The notes under the pieces are model-generated. The model saw nothing but the letters and a program-made list of their open reading frames with translations, ran no database searches and was not told the origin of the DNA. From contig JAHEDI010000021.1 of NCBI GenBank assembly GCA_024641305.1, forward strand, positions 1 through 60,505: a stretch of 60,505 nucleotides of DNA. The letters run 5' to 3'. Source of the DNA: a bacterium. Lineage in GTDB: Bacteria > Actinomycetota > Acidimicrobiia > Spongiisociales > JAENVV01. This document shows, piece after piece, positions 16,474 through 25,285 of this stretch (position 1 is its first letter; every line of letters starts with the position of its first letter). The translations under genes were made by a program, and so were the position numbers.

Positions 16474-17658
16474 CTAAAACCCGGTTGTCAGGGTGTCCAG
16501 GATCCCGGTCAACTGTTCCCGGAATCCGGCCCAGGCCCATCGGGCGGTCAAAAGCAGGGCAATCAGTGTCGCGGTGGTGAGAGCCGCCCGAATGCGATAT
16601 CCCCGGATCTCCTTCGGATCTTCCAGGTACGAATCCGGGCCAATCGGTCTTGCTTGCTCCAGGGTCTGGGTACGGGGTTGGGCGAGAGGGACCGGTCGCC
16701 CAACAGCCAGAACCGGTGTCGTCGGCTGCATTGCAGGAACGGTCGGCACAGCGCCGGGCGACTCGCCCAAAGCCGTCCGATCGATGAGTTCGGTCGGCTC
16801 AGGTTCATGCGATTCGGGTTCAACAACAGGCCGGGGACGCGGTTCGGCAACGAACTCGACGTCGGTAGCCGTGGCCACGCCAAGCAAACGTTGTTCCTCG
16901 GCCGGCGGAGACATCAGAATCTGGGTTGGTTCCCCTGCCTCGTCGTCCGGCGCATCGTTCAGTACATCGCCTGATTCATCGTCCAAACCCGGTACCTCGC
17001 CCTCCGCATCGACACCGAACGCGTGCGTTTGGCCAGCTGGCATATCGACATCGATTTCAAACTCAAGCTTTGAATCCGTCTCGAGAGGTGGAGCATCGGG
17101 ATCAGGCCCATCATCGACCGGTTGCTCTCTCTCGAACTGCCACCTCCCGTGAAGTTCGCTTTGGGTTGGTTTTTCCGGTCCAACCCGGAGAGTTTCCGGA
17201 CGCCGATCGGTTTCAAGCAGGTAGGACTTCGGTTCAGCCGCCTTCGCCGGTCCCGGGGTCTTGAACGACGCAAAACCAGGATCGAGGCGATCGGGATCTT
17301 CGACCAACAGCGGTGGAAAAGATGGTCTCGAGGTGGGTTCCACAACCGAAGGCGACTCTTCGGGAGATGGCTCATGGGTCAGACCGGCGGCCGCCAGGTC
17401 ATCCGGCTCGTCCACGCCATCGGCCCGGTCAGGCGTCTCCAGAGGCGCGACTCCCGCCAACCCGGCCAGCAACGATCCATCGACACCGAGCGCTGATGCC
17501 ACCGATTCAAGAACGGCACGATCGTTGGGCGTAGCCCGATCGCGTTCCCAGGATCGGATCGTTGACGGGCTCCGACCGACCAGGTCAGCCAACTGTTGCT
17601 GGGTCAGGCCCATCTCGATGCGATGCTCTTTGACGAGTTGTCCAAACGATGCGGTCAT
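16474..17658 (-). CDS. RodZ-like HTH membrane protein with long acidic linker
   Basis: The first ~65 residues of this 394-residue protein form a Cro/C1-type helix-turn-helix (GLTQQQLADLVGRSPSTIRS). A linker of about 270 residues follows, rich in Pro, Asp and Glu. A single membrane helix lies near residue 365 (ALTTATLIALLLTARWAW), then a short tail. The plan resembles RodZ, a cytoskeletal membrane anchor, but the extracytoplasmic domain is missing. A membrane-bound transcription regulator is the alternative. It diverges from tRNA-Sec, 83 bases away. Confidence 0.7.
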   Translation of the reverse strand: MTASFGQLVKEHRIEMGLTQQQLADLVGRSPSTIRSWERDRATPNDRAVLESVASALGVDGSLLAGLAGVAPLETPDRADGVDEPDDLAAAGLTHEPSPEESPSVVEPTSRPSFPPLLVEDPDRLDPGFASFKTPGPAKAAEPKSYLLETDRRPETLRVGPEKPTQSELHGRWQFEREQPVDDGPDPDAPPLETDSKLEFEIDVDMPAGQTHAFGVDAEGEVPGLDDESGDVLNDAPDDEAGEPTQILMSPPAEEQRLLGVATATDVEFVAEPRPRPVVEPESHEPEPTELIDRTALGESPGAVPTVPAMQPTTPVLAVGRPVPLAQPRTQTLEQARPIGPDSYLEDPKEIRGYRIRAALTTATLIALLLTARWAWAGFREQLTGILDTLTTGF

Positions 17659-17741
17659 GGAGTCCCTTGAAACGACTGACGTAACCCCAACGGTAGCGTC
17701 ACCCGAACGCAGTGCACAGGTTTGGTACTAGCCTGCCGCCT

Positions 17742-17836
17742 GGAGGCGACTGGACGCCTGGTGGGTCCCACGGTCTTCAAAACCGATGGGGGATCGAAAG
17801 GTCCCCGGCGGGTTCGATTCCCGTCCGCCTCCGCCA
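17742..17836 (+). tRNA. selC: tRNA-Sec (anticodon TCA)
   Basis: A 95-base tRNA with CCA encoded at 17834-17836. The acceptor GGAGGCG (17742-17748) pairs with CGCCTCC (17826-17832), and the discriminator is G. The D-arm has GGAC/GTCC around a CCTGGTGG-type loop. The anticodon stem CGGT/ACCG encloses the loop CTTCAAA, so the anticodon is TCA (17777-17779), complementary to UGA. A long variable arm GGGGATC-GAAA-GGTCCCC and the T-arm CGGG-TTCGATT-CCCG follow. The extra-long variable arm and UCA anticodon define tRNA-Sec rather than a suppressor. An eighth acceptor pair, normal in bacteria, is an A-C mismatch here. It would deliver selenocysteine via SelA and SelB, which are not in this window. 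Confidence 0.95.
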
Positions 17837-17861
17837 ATCGAGAACCGAACAAAGAAAGCCC

Positions 17862-18146
17862 ATGAGCAAATTCACAGTCATGTCCGGCTGGAGAGTAGGT
17901 CGGGCCAAGGAAGAGTCGACCCGTTCCGGGTTACTCGTCCCCATCACATCCGAGAACGACAATGATGCTCTGGCACTCATGGACATCATGTCCGGTCACC
18001 AGTTTTGGGCTGTGCCGACCGGCGCCTGGCGATTCCTACTTCCGGAGTCGGGAGAACTGGTTGTGGCAGTCCGCGAATCTCAGATCATCGCCGAACAGGC
18101 AACCACGGAAGACAATTCCAACGACGACACAGGCAACTATCTCTAG
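17862..18146 (+). CDS. Small protein of unknown function following tRNA-Sec
   Basis: ATG 17862 starts a 94-residue frame 25 bases after the tRNA. Upstream AAAGAAAG is a weak ribosome site. The product is soluble, with GWRVGRAKEEST near the N-terminus, a hydrophobic core around FWAVPTGAWRFLLPESGEL, and an Asp/Asn-rich tail. No family is recognised. The base composition resembles neighbouring genes, which favours a real gene. It is followed 65 bases later by hflX on the same strand. Confidence 0.5.
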   Translation: MSKFTVMSGWRVGRAKEESTRSGLLVPITSENDNDALALMDIMSGHQFWAVPTGAWRFLLPESGELVVAVRESQIIAEQATTEDNSNDDTGNYL

Positions 18147-18211
18147 CGATATTCGCCGGCACGACTCCCCCCGGCCGGGTACCGTCGCGTCCCCATCTAC
18201 TTGGAATTCTT

Positions 18212-19522
18212 ATGACATACGAAGGTAGACAGCGCCGCCGACTCACGGCCACCGTCACCGATCTCGAGGTCGAGGTCCAGAAGGCGTTTCTGGTCGGTGT
18301 GCTGCTGTACGGCGACTCGCTCGACGACGCCAAACGCTCGCTTGAGGAATTATCACTGCTCACCCAGACTGCCGGGTCCGACCCGGTGGACGCCGAACTG
18401 CTCAAGCGCGATCGACCCGACCCGGCCCGATTCATCGGGAAAGGTCAGGCCGAAGAACTGGCGGCTGTCACGAAAGCGCTCGACATCGACGTTGTCGTGT
18501 TCGACAACGATCTGACTCCGGTCCAGCAACGCAACCTCTCGAAGATGTTTCAATGTGATGTCGTCGACCGCGTTGCCGTGATCCTTGACATCTTCGCCCA
18601 GCACGCCACGTCGAAAGAAGGCATGCTCCAGGTCGAGCTCGCCTTGTTGCGATATCACCTGCCGAGGTTGCGCGGCAAGGGCACCGAACTGAGCCGCCAG
18701 GGCTTCGGACTCGGTGGAATCGGCTCGCGTGGTCCTGGTGAAACACGCCTGGAGACCGATCGGCGACGTATCTACGCACGGGTTGCCAGATTGGAAAACG
18801 AGATCAAGGGACTGAGCAGTTCGCGCAACACCCAGCGCAAGGCTCGCCGATCCTCGAATATCCCCCTGGTAGCTCTGGTGGGATACACGAATGCCGGCAA
18901 GTCGACCCTGCTCAACCAGATAACCGACGCCGGTGTACTCACCGAAGATCGCCTGTTCTCGACCCTCGGTTCAACCGTCCGCAAAGCCCACCTACCGTCC
19001 GGCGACGACATCCTGCTCTCCGACACCGTGGGGTTTGTGCGTCGGCTTCCCCACATGCTCGTGGAGGCTTTCCGATCCACGCTAGAGGAGATCAACGACG
19101 CCACGATGATGCTGCACATCGTTGATGGTTCCGATCCGGGAGCCGAATCGCAGATCGCGGCGGTCCGTGAGGTGCTCGTCGAGATCGGTGCCGCCGAAAT
19201 CGAGGAACAGCTGGTGTTCAACAAGATCGACCTTGCCGACCCTGTGGCGATCGGACGCCTCCACCGGGTCTTTCCCGACGCAGCCTTTGTTTCGGCCCTC
19301 ACCGGCGAAGGAGTCGGGGATCTCGGCCACACGATCGCCAAGCGCCTGGCCGATCAGTATGAAGACGTCAAGCTGTCGATCCCCTATGACCGGGCCGACG
19401 TCGTGGCCGCCATCTACCGGGACGGCACTGTACTGAGTGCCGACCACGGCGAGGAAGGGACCGTGGTGCGAGCCCGAATTCACACAACCCGGATGAACCG
19501 GTTTCGAGAATTCGCGGTCTAA
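18212..19522 (+). CDS. hflX: GTPase HflX
   Basis: From ATG 18212 the protein is 436 residues. The N-terminal HflX domain ends with the conserved glycine-rich GIGSRGPGETRLETDRRR. The G domain has G1 GYTNAGKSTL, G3 DTVGF, G4 NKID and a G5-like FVSALTGEG. HflX is a ribosome-splitting GTPase that rescues stalled 70S ribosomes during stress. A longer frame reading upstream overlaps the small protein gene and has no homology features. Confidence 0.93.
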   Translation: MTYEGRQRRRLTATVTDLEVEVQKAFLVGVLLYGDSLDDAKRSLEELSLLTQTAGSDPVDAELLKRDRPDPARFIGKGQAEELAAVTKALDIDVVVFDNDLTPVQQRNLSKMFQCDVVDRVAVILDIFAQHATSKEGMLQVELALLRYHLPRLRGKGTELSRQGFGLGGIGSRGPGETRLETDRRRIYARVARLENEIKGLSSSRNTQRKARRSSNIPLVALVGYTNAGKSTLLNQITDAGVLTEDRLFSTLGSTVRKAHLPSGDDILLSDTVGFVRRLPHMLVEAFRSTLEEINDATMMLHIVDGSDPGAESQIAAVREVLVEIGAAEIEEQLVFNKIDLADPVAIGRLHRVFPDAAFVSALTGEGVGDLGHTIAKRLADQYEDVKLSIPYDRADVVAAIYRDGTVLSADHGEEGTVVRARIHTTRMNRFREFAV

Positions 19523-19548
19523 AGGATTGAGCGGCCAGCCGTTCTGAA

Positions 19549-20283
19549 CTATCCCGAGACGGCTGCCACGGCGGCACCCACGATCCCGGCATCATTTCGC
19601 AGCTCGGCGGGCACCACCCGGGTTGGAACGGAAAGACGCCCGGACCATGCGTCCCATTCCTTGGAAATGCCGCCGCCGGCAATGATGAGATCTGGCCAGA
19701 ACAGCCTGTGAAGGTAATTGAGGTACTCGTTCACCCGGTCGCCCCAGTCATCGTACGACATGCCGTCCTCTTCTTGAATGCGGCCGGCGGCGTAGTGCTC
19801 GGCATCCATGCCGTGCATCTCAAGATGACCCAGTTCCGTGTTCGGTACCAGTTTGCCGTCCACGAACAGGCCCGACCCGATCCCGGTTCCAAACGTCACC
19901 ATCAGGACCACTCCCGCCTCGCCTCGCCCCGCCCCGAATCGAATCTCGGCCAGCCCGGCTGCATCGGCGTCGTTCAAAAGTACGACCGGGCGGCCCATGG
20001 CAGCCGAAAGCAACTCTTCGCCAGGTGCCCCGATCCATTGGGAGTCCACGTTCGCCGCAGTTTTGGCAATGCCACCTTGAACGACCGACGGGACGGCCAC
20101 CCCGACCGGACCTTCCCACGAGAAGAACCGGACAATGGAAGCGGCCGTGGCAACAACCGCATCAGGGGTGGAGGGTTGGGGAGTATCGATCCGGCGCCGA
20201 TCCGCCAGCAACGCACCAATGGAGGTATCCACCGGGGCCCCCTTGATGCCTGATCCGCCGATGTCGATGCCGAGCACGTTCAT
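19549..20283 (-). CDS. ppgK: Polyphosphate glucokinase
   Basis: This 244-residue ROK-family sugar kinase has the phosphate motif GIDIGGSGIKG at the N-terminus, LLNDADAAGLAE for glucose binding, VTFGTGIGSGLF for phosphate 2, and ELGHLEMHG. Length and motifs match actinobacterial PpgK, which phosphorylates glucose using polyphosphate or ATP. The ROK zinc-binding cysteine cluster is absent, as in PpgK. It diverges from gnd, whose product acts in the same sugar-phosphate pathway, so a shared control region of about 54 bases is likely. Confidence 0.9.
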   Translation of the reverse strand: MNVLGIDIGGSGIKGAPVDTSIGALLADRRRIDTPQPSTPDAVVATAASIVRFFSWEGPVGVAVPSVVQGGIAKTAANVDSQWIGAPGEELLSAAMGRPVVLLNDADAAGLAEIRFGAGRGEAGVVLMVTFGTGIGSGLFVDGKLVPNTELGHLEMHGMDAEHYAAGRIQEEDGMSYDDWGDRVNEYLNYLHRLFWPDLIIAGGGISKEWDAWSGRLSVPTRVVPAELRNDAGIVGAAVAAVSG

Positions 20284-20337
20284 AGGGAACAGACAATAGA
20301 CGGGTACGCTATGACAAGGAATTCACCAAGGAGCACT

Positions 20338-21792
20338 GTGGAACGAACCGCTGACATCGGCCTGATCGGCCTCGCCGTCATGGGGCAGAATCTCGTTCTC
20401 AACATGAACGACAGCGGCTACACCGTCGTGGTATCCAACCGAACAACTTCGAAGGTCGACGAGTTTCTGGCCGGTCCGGCGGCGGGCACGGCCATCATCG
20501 GGGCTCACACGATCGAAGACCTGGTCGGCCATCTCACGAAGCCACGGCGCGTCATGTTGATGATCAAAGCCGGCGACCCCGTCGACGAACTGATCCAACA
20601 GTTGATCCCGCTGTTGGAACCGGGCGACATCATCATCGACGGCGGGAACTCGAACTTCCAGGACACCATCCGCCGCACCACCGAGGTCGAATCTGCCGGT
20701 CTGCTTTACGTGGGAATGGGTGTCTCGGGAGGCGAAGAGGGTGCCAGGACCGGTCCCTCGATGATGCCGGGAGGCTCTGCTGCAGCCTGGCCACACATCA
20801 AGGAACTATTCCAGTCGGTGGCCGCCAAAGTCAGCGATGGAACCCCGACCTGCGATTGGGTTGGGTCAGACGGCGCCGGTCATTACGTCAAAATGGTCCA
20901 CAACGGCATCGAATATGGCGATATGCAGGTCATTGCTGAGGCCTACCACCTTCTGAGCGTCGGTCTGGGGATGGACCACGATGCGATGGCTGCCGTATTT
21001 GCCAGGTGGTCCACTGGCCGACTTGATTCGTTCCTGATCGATATCACCGCAGAGATCCTCGCCACCCGAGATGCAGACGGTCACCCGCTCGTCGAGCGGA
21101 TCGTCGACGCGGCCGGCCAAAAGGGAACGGGCAAGTGGACGGCGATATCGGCCTTGGACCTCGGGATGCCGGTCACCCTCGTGGCTGAAGCTGTTTTCGC
21201 CCGAATCGTGTCTGCTCTCAAAGATGAACGAGTAGCCGCCTCGCAAGTCTTGACCGGACCGACCCCCGACCCCGGCGAAGCCCCGGATGACTTCGCCGAT
21301 GCCATCGGCGCCGCGCTGTACGCATCCAAGATCGTCTCGTACGCGCAAGGGTTCATGCTGCTCAAGTCAGCGGCCGAAGAACACCACTGGGACCTCGACT
21401 ACGGCCGCATCGCCGGCTTATGGAGAGAAGGCTGCATCATCCGAGCCGCATTCCTTGACGACATCACCAAAGCATTCAAGATGACTCCGGACCTCGCCTC
21501 GCTATTGGTCGCCCCGTTCTTTCAAGCCGCAATCGACGTCACCCAGGCGCAATGGCGCGAAGTAGTCGCCATGGCGGTCCGCTGGGGAATCCCGGTTCCA
21601 GCCTATTCGACGGCACTCGCTTTTTATGATTCGTACCGATCAGCACGACTGCCGGCGAACCTCATCCAAGCCCAACGCGATTATTTCGGGGCTCATACCT
21701 ACGAACGAACCGATCAGCCGCGCGGAACATGGTTCCACACCAACTGGACCGGCGAAGGCGGAGATGTCACTGCTGGATCCTATGACGCCTGA
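20338..21792 (+). CDS. gnd: 6-phosphogluconate dehydrogenase (decarboxylating)
   Basis: I start at GTG 20338, preceded by AAGGAG; ATG 20311 is an alternative in frame. The 484-residue product has the Rossmann GLAVMGQNLVLNM, DIIIDGGNSNFQDT, GVSGGEEGARTGPSMMPGG, and the catalytic KMVHNGIEYGDMQ with lysine and asparagine. Length fits the long-chain form that makes ribulose-5-phosphate and NADPH in the pentose phosphate pathway. It diverges from ppgK and is followed by pepN on the same strand. Confidence 0.93.
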   Translation: MERTADIGLIGLAVMGQNLVLNMNDSGYTVVVSNRTTSKVDEFLAGPAAGTAIIGAHTIEDLVGHLTKPRRVMLMIKAGDPVDELIQQLIPLLEPGDIIIDGGNSNFQDTIRRTTEVESAGLLYVGMGVSGGEEGARTGPSMMPGGSAAAWPHIKELFQSVAAKVSDGTPTCDWVGSDGAGHYVKMVHNGIEYGDMQVIAEAYHLLSVGLGMDHDAMAAVFARWSTGRLDSFLIDITAEILATRDADGHPLVERIVDAAGQKGTGKWTAISALDLGMPVTLVAEAVFARIVSALKDERVAASQVLTGPTPDPGEAPDDFADAIGAALYASKIVSYAQGFMLLKSAAEEHHWDLDYGRIAGLWREGCIIRAAFLDDITKAFKMTPDLASLLVAPFFQAAIDVTQAQWREVVAMAVRWGIPVPAYSTALAFYDSYRSARLPANLIQAQRDYFGAHTYERTDQPRGTWFHTNWTGEGGDVTAGSYDA

Positions 21793-21862
21793 CCGGGCAG
21801 TTTTGCAACGATCAATCCGGGTCTTAGCATTGCCCGGCACTCAGCCCTGAGGAGCTCCACCT

Positions 21863-24418
21863 GTGTCTGACAATCCATATCGCCTGCCCCGTCACGTGAC
21901 GCCGACGCGATACGAGCTGACCCTCACGCCTGACCTCGACAACCACACGTTCACAGGAACAGTCAGCATTTCGGTCAAGGTTCATGAAGCAACCTCGACC
22001 GTCACTCTCAACGCCGCGGAATTGCACGTCACGTCGGCCACGTTCGACAATGGGGCGGGTACCACTGTGGCCGCCCACGTTGTCATGGACGACGAGAGCG
22101 AGCGGTTGACGCTAACCACCTCAGCCACCCTGCCTCCCGGCGTATGGGCGCTGGGTCTTGAGTTCAGCGGCACTCTCAACGACCAATTGCGCGGCTTCTA
22201 CCGATCCAGTTTCACCGATGTTCACGGGAATGAACAGACCATCGCCACCACCCAGTTCGAGGCGACCGATGCCCGCCGGGCTTTTCCCTGTTGGGACGAG
22301 CCCGACCTCAAGGCAGTCTTCGCCATCACCCTCAACGTCCCCTCTCACCTTTTTGCGGTTTCAAATAGCCTGGAAACGAGTCGGACGGACAACGGCGACG
22401 GGACCACTCGCGTGTCCTTTGCCGACACGATGATCATGTCCACCTATCTGGTAGCCGTGGTAGTCGGCCCGCTTGAGGCGACCGACCCCGTCGATGTCGA
22501 TGGCGTGCCATTCCGGGTGATCGCCCCAATCGGCAAGGGCCATCTCACGGATTTCGCCCTGGAGGCCGGCACGTTCTGTCTCCGCTGGCTGAGCGACTAT
22601 TACGGTATTCCATACCCCGGGGACAAGGTCGATTTCATCGCCGTCCCGGATTTCGCGTTCGGAGCCATGGAGAATCTCGGCGCCATCATTTACCGCGAAA
22701 CGGCACTCCTCCTCGATCGCGACACAACGTCACTGGCAGAGCAGCGTCGGGTGGTCGATGTGATCGCCCACGAACTTGCCCACATGTGGTTCGGAGACCT
22801 GGTCACCATGCGTTGGTGGGAGGGCATCTGGCTCAACGAAGCGTTCGCCTCACTCATGGAGATGAAGGCAACCGAAGCAATGCACCCCGACTGGGAACGG
22901 TGGTTGGCTTTCGCGGCCGATCCAGGTGCCGAACGGTCAGACGCGCTGACCATCGACGCCCTAGCCGAGAGTCGAGCCGTCGAGTATCCAGTTGGGTCAC
23001 CCGATGAAGCCAACGAGATGTTCGATGCTCTCACCTACGGAAAGGGCTCTGCCGTACTCAGAATGATCGAACAGTTTCTCGGCGGCGACCACTTCCGGTT
23101 AGGCGTCGCAGACTATTTGCGTACCCACTCGTTCGGAAACACCGTCACCAACGATTTGTGGGCAGCACTCGACCGGGCATCAGGCATGCCGGTCGGAGAC
23201 ATCATGAACACCTGGATCCTGCAACCGGGCCACCCACTCATCGAAATCAAGATCAGTGGCAACACCGTCAAGCTCAATCAACGACGCATGTTGCTCCGGG
23301 CAGACGAGACGGATATGTCGATCTGGGAAGTACCCATGCAGATCAAGGCATCGGTCAACGGAGAAATTGTCACGCAGAAGTACCTCTTTGACTCCGACAC
23401 GGCCACTGTCGAATTTTCCGGTCCCGTCGGCTGGGTGCTTGCCAATGGCGGCGGGCACGGGTTCTATCGGGTCAATTATCCCGATGCCGAACTGAGATCG
23501 CTCCTCGGCGAGATTGAGACCATGGAACCACTCGAACGTCTGACCTTGCTCGACGACGTTCGGGCAACGGTGGTGGCTGGGCTGAGTCAAGCCTCGGCCT
23601 ATCTCGATCTGTGTGATGGATTCAAGAATGAGTCTCAGCAAGCCGTTTGGCAGTTGCTCCTTGGAGGTCTCAAAGAAATCAGGCACATCATTCCGGATGC
23701 CCAACTCCCCAACTTTGAGCGGCGGGTGCGGGCGATCATCGGCAAGCGGACTCACGAAATCGGATGGGAACCGATCCCTGGCGAGAGCGACCTCGATAAC
23801 CTGCTGAGGGGCGACCTCATCCGGGCAATGGGAACCATCGGCAACGACCCGGAAACCATCGCCAACGCCCATCCGTTCGCAATGGCATTGCTGGATGATC
23901 CCGGTTCCGTCGATCCGGTCGTGGGCCAGGCATCACTTTTTGTGGTGGCCGCTCATGGCAGTGATGAAGACTTTGCTCGCCTGCGGGTTGCCTATGACGA
24001 GGCACCGACCCCCCAACTGCGCCAGCGATACCTTCAGGCCATGGGGGCGTTTGACGACGAACGATTCGTGGCGCAGGTCTTCGAGTGGACATTTGATGGA
24101 ACCATCCGCGGCCAGGACGCCGCCTGGGTGGTCGCCCGCATGCTGAGCAACAGAGCGTCAGGACCGGCGATTTGGAAGCTCGTGCGAACCCGCTGGGACG
24201 ACATCATCGATTCCTACCCTCAGGTAACGGTGCGCCACCTATTCGACGGCATCCCCTCACTGTCTCAACCGGAAGTCGCGGCCGATGTTGCGGCGTTCTT
24301 CGCCGAAACCGACGTTCGCTCGACAAAAACGCTGGCGCAGATGCTGGAGATCCTTGAGGTCCACGTGGCGCTTCGCTCCCGCGAAGCGGACCGAATCGGA
24401 GCGGCGCTCTCGGTCTGA
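21863..24418 (+). CDS. pepN: Aminopeptidase N (M1 family)
   Basis: The 851-residue zinc metallopeptidase starts at GTG 21863 after GAGGAGC. The substrate motif is FGAMENLGAI. The zinc site is HELAHMWFGDLV followed by ligand glutamate in WLNEAFA. The N-terminal beta domain and the C-terminal alpha-helical ERAP1-like domain account for the length, matching actinobacterial PepN. It removes N-terminal residues from peptides in the cytoplasm. No signal peptide is seen. Confidence 0.95.
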   Translation: MSDNPYRLPRHVTPTRYELTLTPDLDNHTFTGTVSISVKVHEATSTVTLNAAELHVTSATFDNGAGTTVAAHVVMDDESERLTLTTSATLPPGVWALGLEFSGTLNDQLRGFYRSSFTDVHGNEQTIATTQFEATDARRAFPCWDEPDLKAVFAITLNVPSHLFAVSNSLETSRTDNGDGTTRVSFADTMIMSTYLVAVVVGPLEATDPVDVDGVPFRVIAPIGKGHLTDFALEAGTFCLRWLSDYYGIPYPGDKVDFIAVPDFAFGAMENLGAIIYRETALLLDRDTTSLAEQRRVVDVIAHELAHMWFGDLVTMRWWEGIWLNEAFASLMEMKATEAMHPDWERWLAFAADPGAERSDALTIDALAESRAVEYPVGSPDEANEMFDALTYGKGSAVLRMIEQFLGGDHFRLGVADYLRTHSFGNTVTNDLWAALDRASGMPVGDIMNTWILQPGHPLIEIKISGNTVKLNQRRMLLRADETDMSIWEVPMQIKASVNGEIVTQKYLFDSDTATVEFSGPVGWVLANGGGHGFYRVNYPDAELRSLLGEIETMEPLERLTLLDDVRATVVAGLSQASAYLDLCDGFKNESQQAVWQLLLGGLKEIRHIIPDAQLPNFERRVRAIIGKRTHEIGWEPIPGESDLDNLLRGDLIRAMGTIGNDPETIANAHPFAMALLDDPGSVDPVVGQASLFVVAAHGSDEDFARLRVAYDEAPTPQLRQRYLQAMGAFDDERFVAQVFEWTFDGTIRGQDAAWVVARMLSNRASGPAIWKLVRTRWDDIIDSYPQVTVRHLFDGIPSLSQPEVAADVAAFFAETDVRSTKTLAQMLEILEVHVALRSREADRIGAALSV

Positions 24419-24471
24419 CATAGGCCGACAACCCTGATAGGTTCCTAGGCGTTCGCCCTCAAAGGAATCAC

Positions 24472-25254
24472 ATGAGCCACCCCATCCGCATCGCCGTTCA
24501 GTTACAACCTCAACACGCCGAGTACGCCACACTGCGAGATGCCGTCATCATGGCAGACGAGATGGGAGTGGACGTCGCCTACAACTGGGACCATTTCTAC
24601 CCGCTGTTCGGCGAACCAGACGGTATGCATTTCGAGTGCTGGACGATGCTCGGCTCCTGGGCAGAAGTCACGACCAAGATCGAGATCGGCGCCCTCGTTA
24701 CCTGCAACTCGTATCGCAATCCCAATCTCCTCGCCGACATGGCGAGAACCGTAGATCACGCCTCCAATGGTCGGTTGATCTTCGGAATCGGATCAGGTTG
24801 GTTTGAACGCGACTACGACGAGTTCGGATACGAGTTCGGTACGGCACCCGAGCGGCTCCGCAACCTTGATCGTGATCTCCCGATCATCCGTGAACGGTGG
24901 ACAAAGCTCAACCCACCTCCAACCCGTCACATTCCGATCCTCATCGGTGGAGGCGGCGAAAAGGTCACCCTGCGAATTGTCGCTGAACACGCCGACGTCT
25001 GGCATGGGTTTGGGGACCTTGAAACCATCACCCACAAGATCTCGGTGCTGGAGGACTGGTGCAAGAAGGTCGGCCGGAACCCTGACGAGATTCGCAAGTC
25101 AACCGGGTGGGGAATGGTCAAGCCCGAAAACATCGAACAGGCTGATGCCCTCGTCGAGGCGGGCGTCACCGAATTCACCCTTGGGTTCGACGGCACAAGA
25201 CTCGACATGCCAGGTCTTGCCGAGTGGCTCGCCTGGCGTGACTCGAAGCGGTAG
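24472..25254 (+). CDS. LLM-class F420-dependent oxidoreductase
   Basis: This 260-residue luciferase-like TIM-barrel protein shows VAYNWDHFYPLFGEPDG, VTCNSYRNPNLLADMARTVD, and GRLIFGIGSGWFERDYDEFG, the typical pattern of actinobacterial F420-dependent enzymes. A C-terminal phosphate-type region has PILIGGGGEKVTLRIVAEHAD. The substrate cannot be inferred. It stands between pepN and the cation exchanger, all on plus. Confidence 0.85.
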   Translation: MSHPIRIAVQLQPQHAEYATLRDAVIMADEMGVDVAYNWDHFYPLFGEPDGMHFECWTMLGSWAEVTTKIEIGALVTCNSYRNPNLLADMARTVDHASNGRLIFGIGSGWFERDYDEFGYEFGTAPERLRNLDRDLPIIRERWTKLNPPPTRHIPILIGGGGEKVTLRIVAEHADVWHGFGDLETITHKISVLEDWCKKVGRNPDEIRKSTGWGMVKPENIEQADALVEAGVTEFTLGFDGTRLDMPGLAEWLAWRDSKR

Positions 25255-25285
25255 CAGCGCGGAAACCCTGTAGGGTCCGGCCGCA

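Noticed and set aside
17712-17861. Protein-coding extension over the tRNA-Sec
   Set aside because: The region folds as tRNA-Sec; the open frame across it is accidental.
18005-18211. Longer HflX start
   Set aside because: It would overlap the small protein gene and adds no conserved residues; ATG 18212 begins the family sequence.
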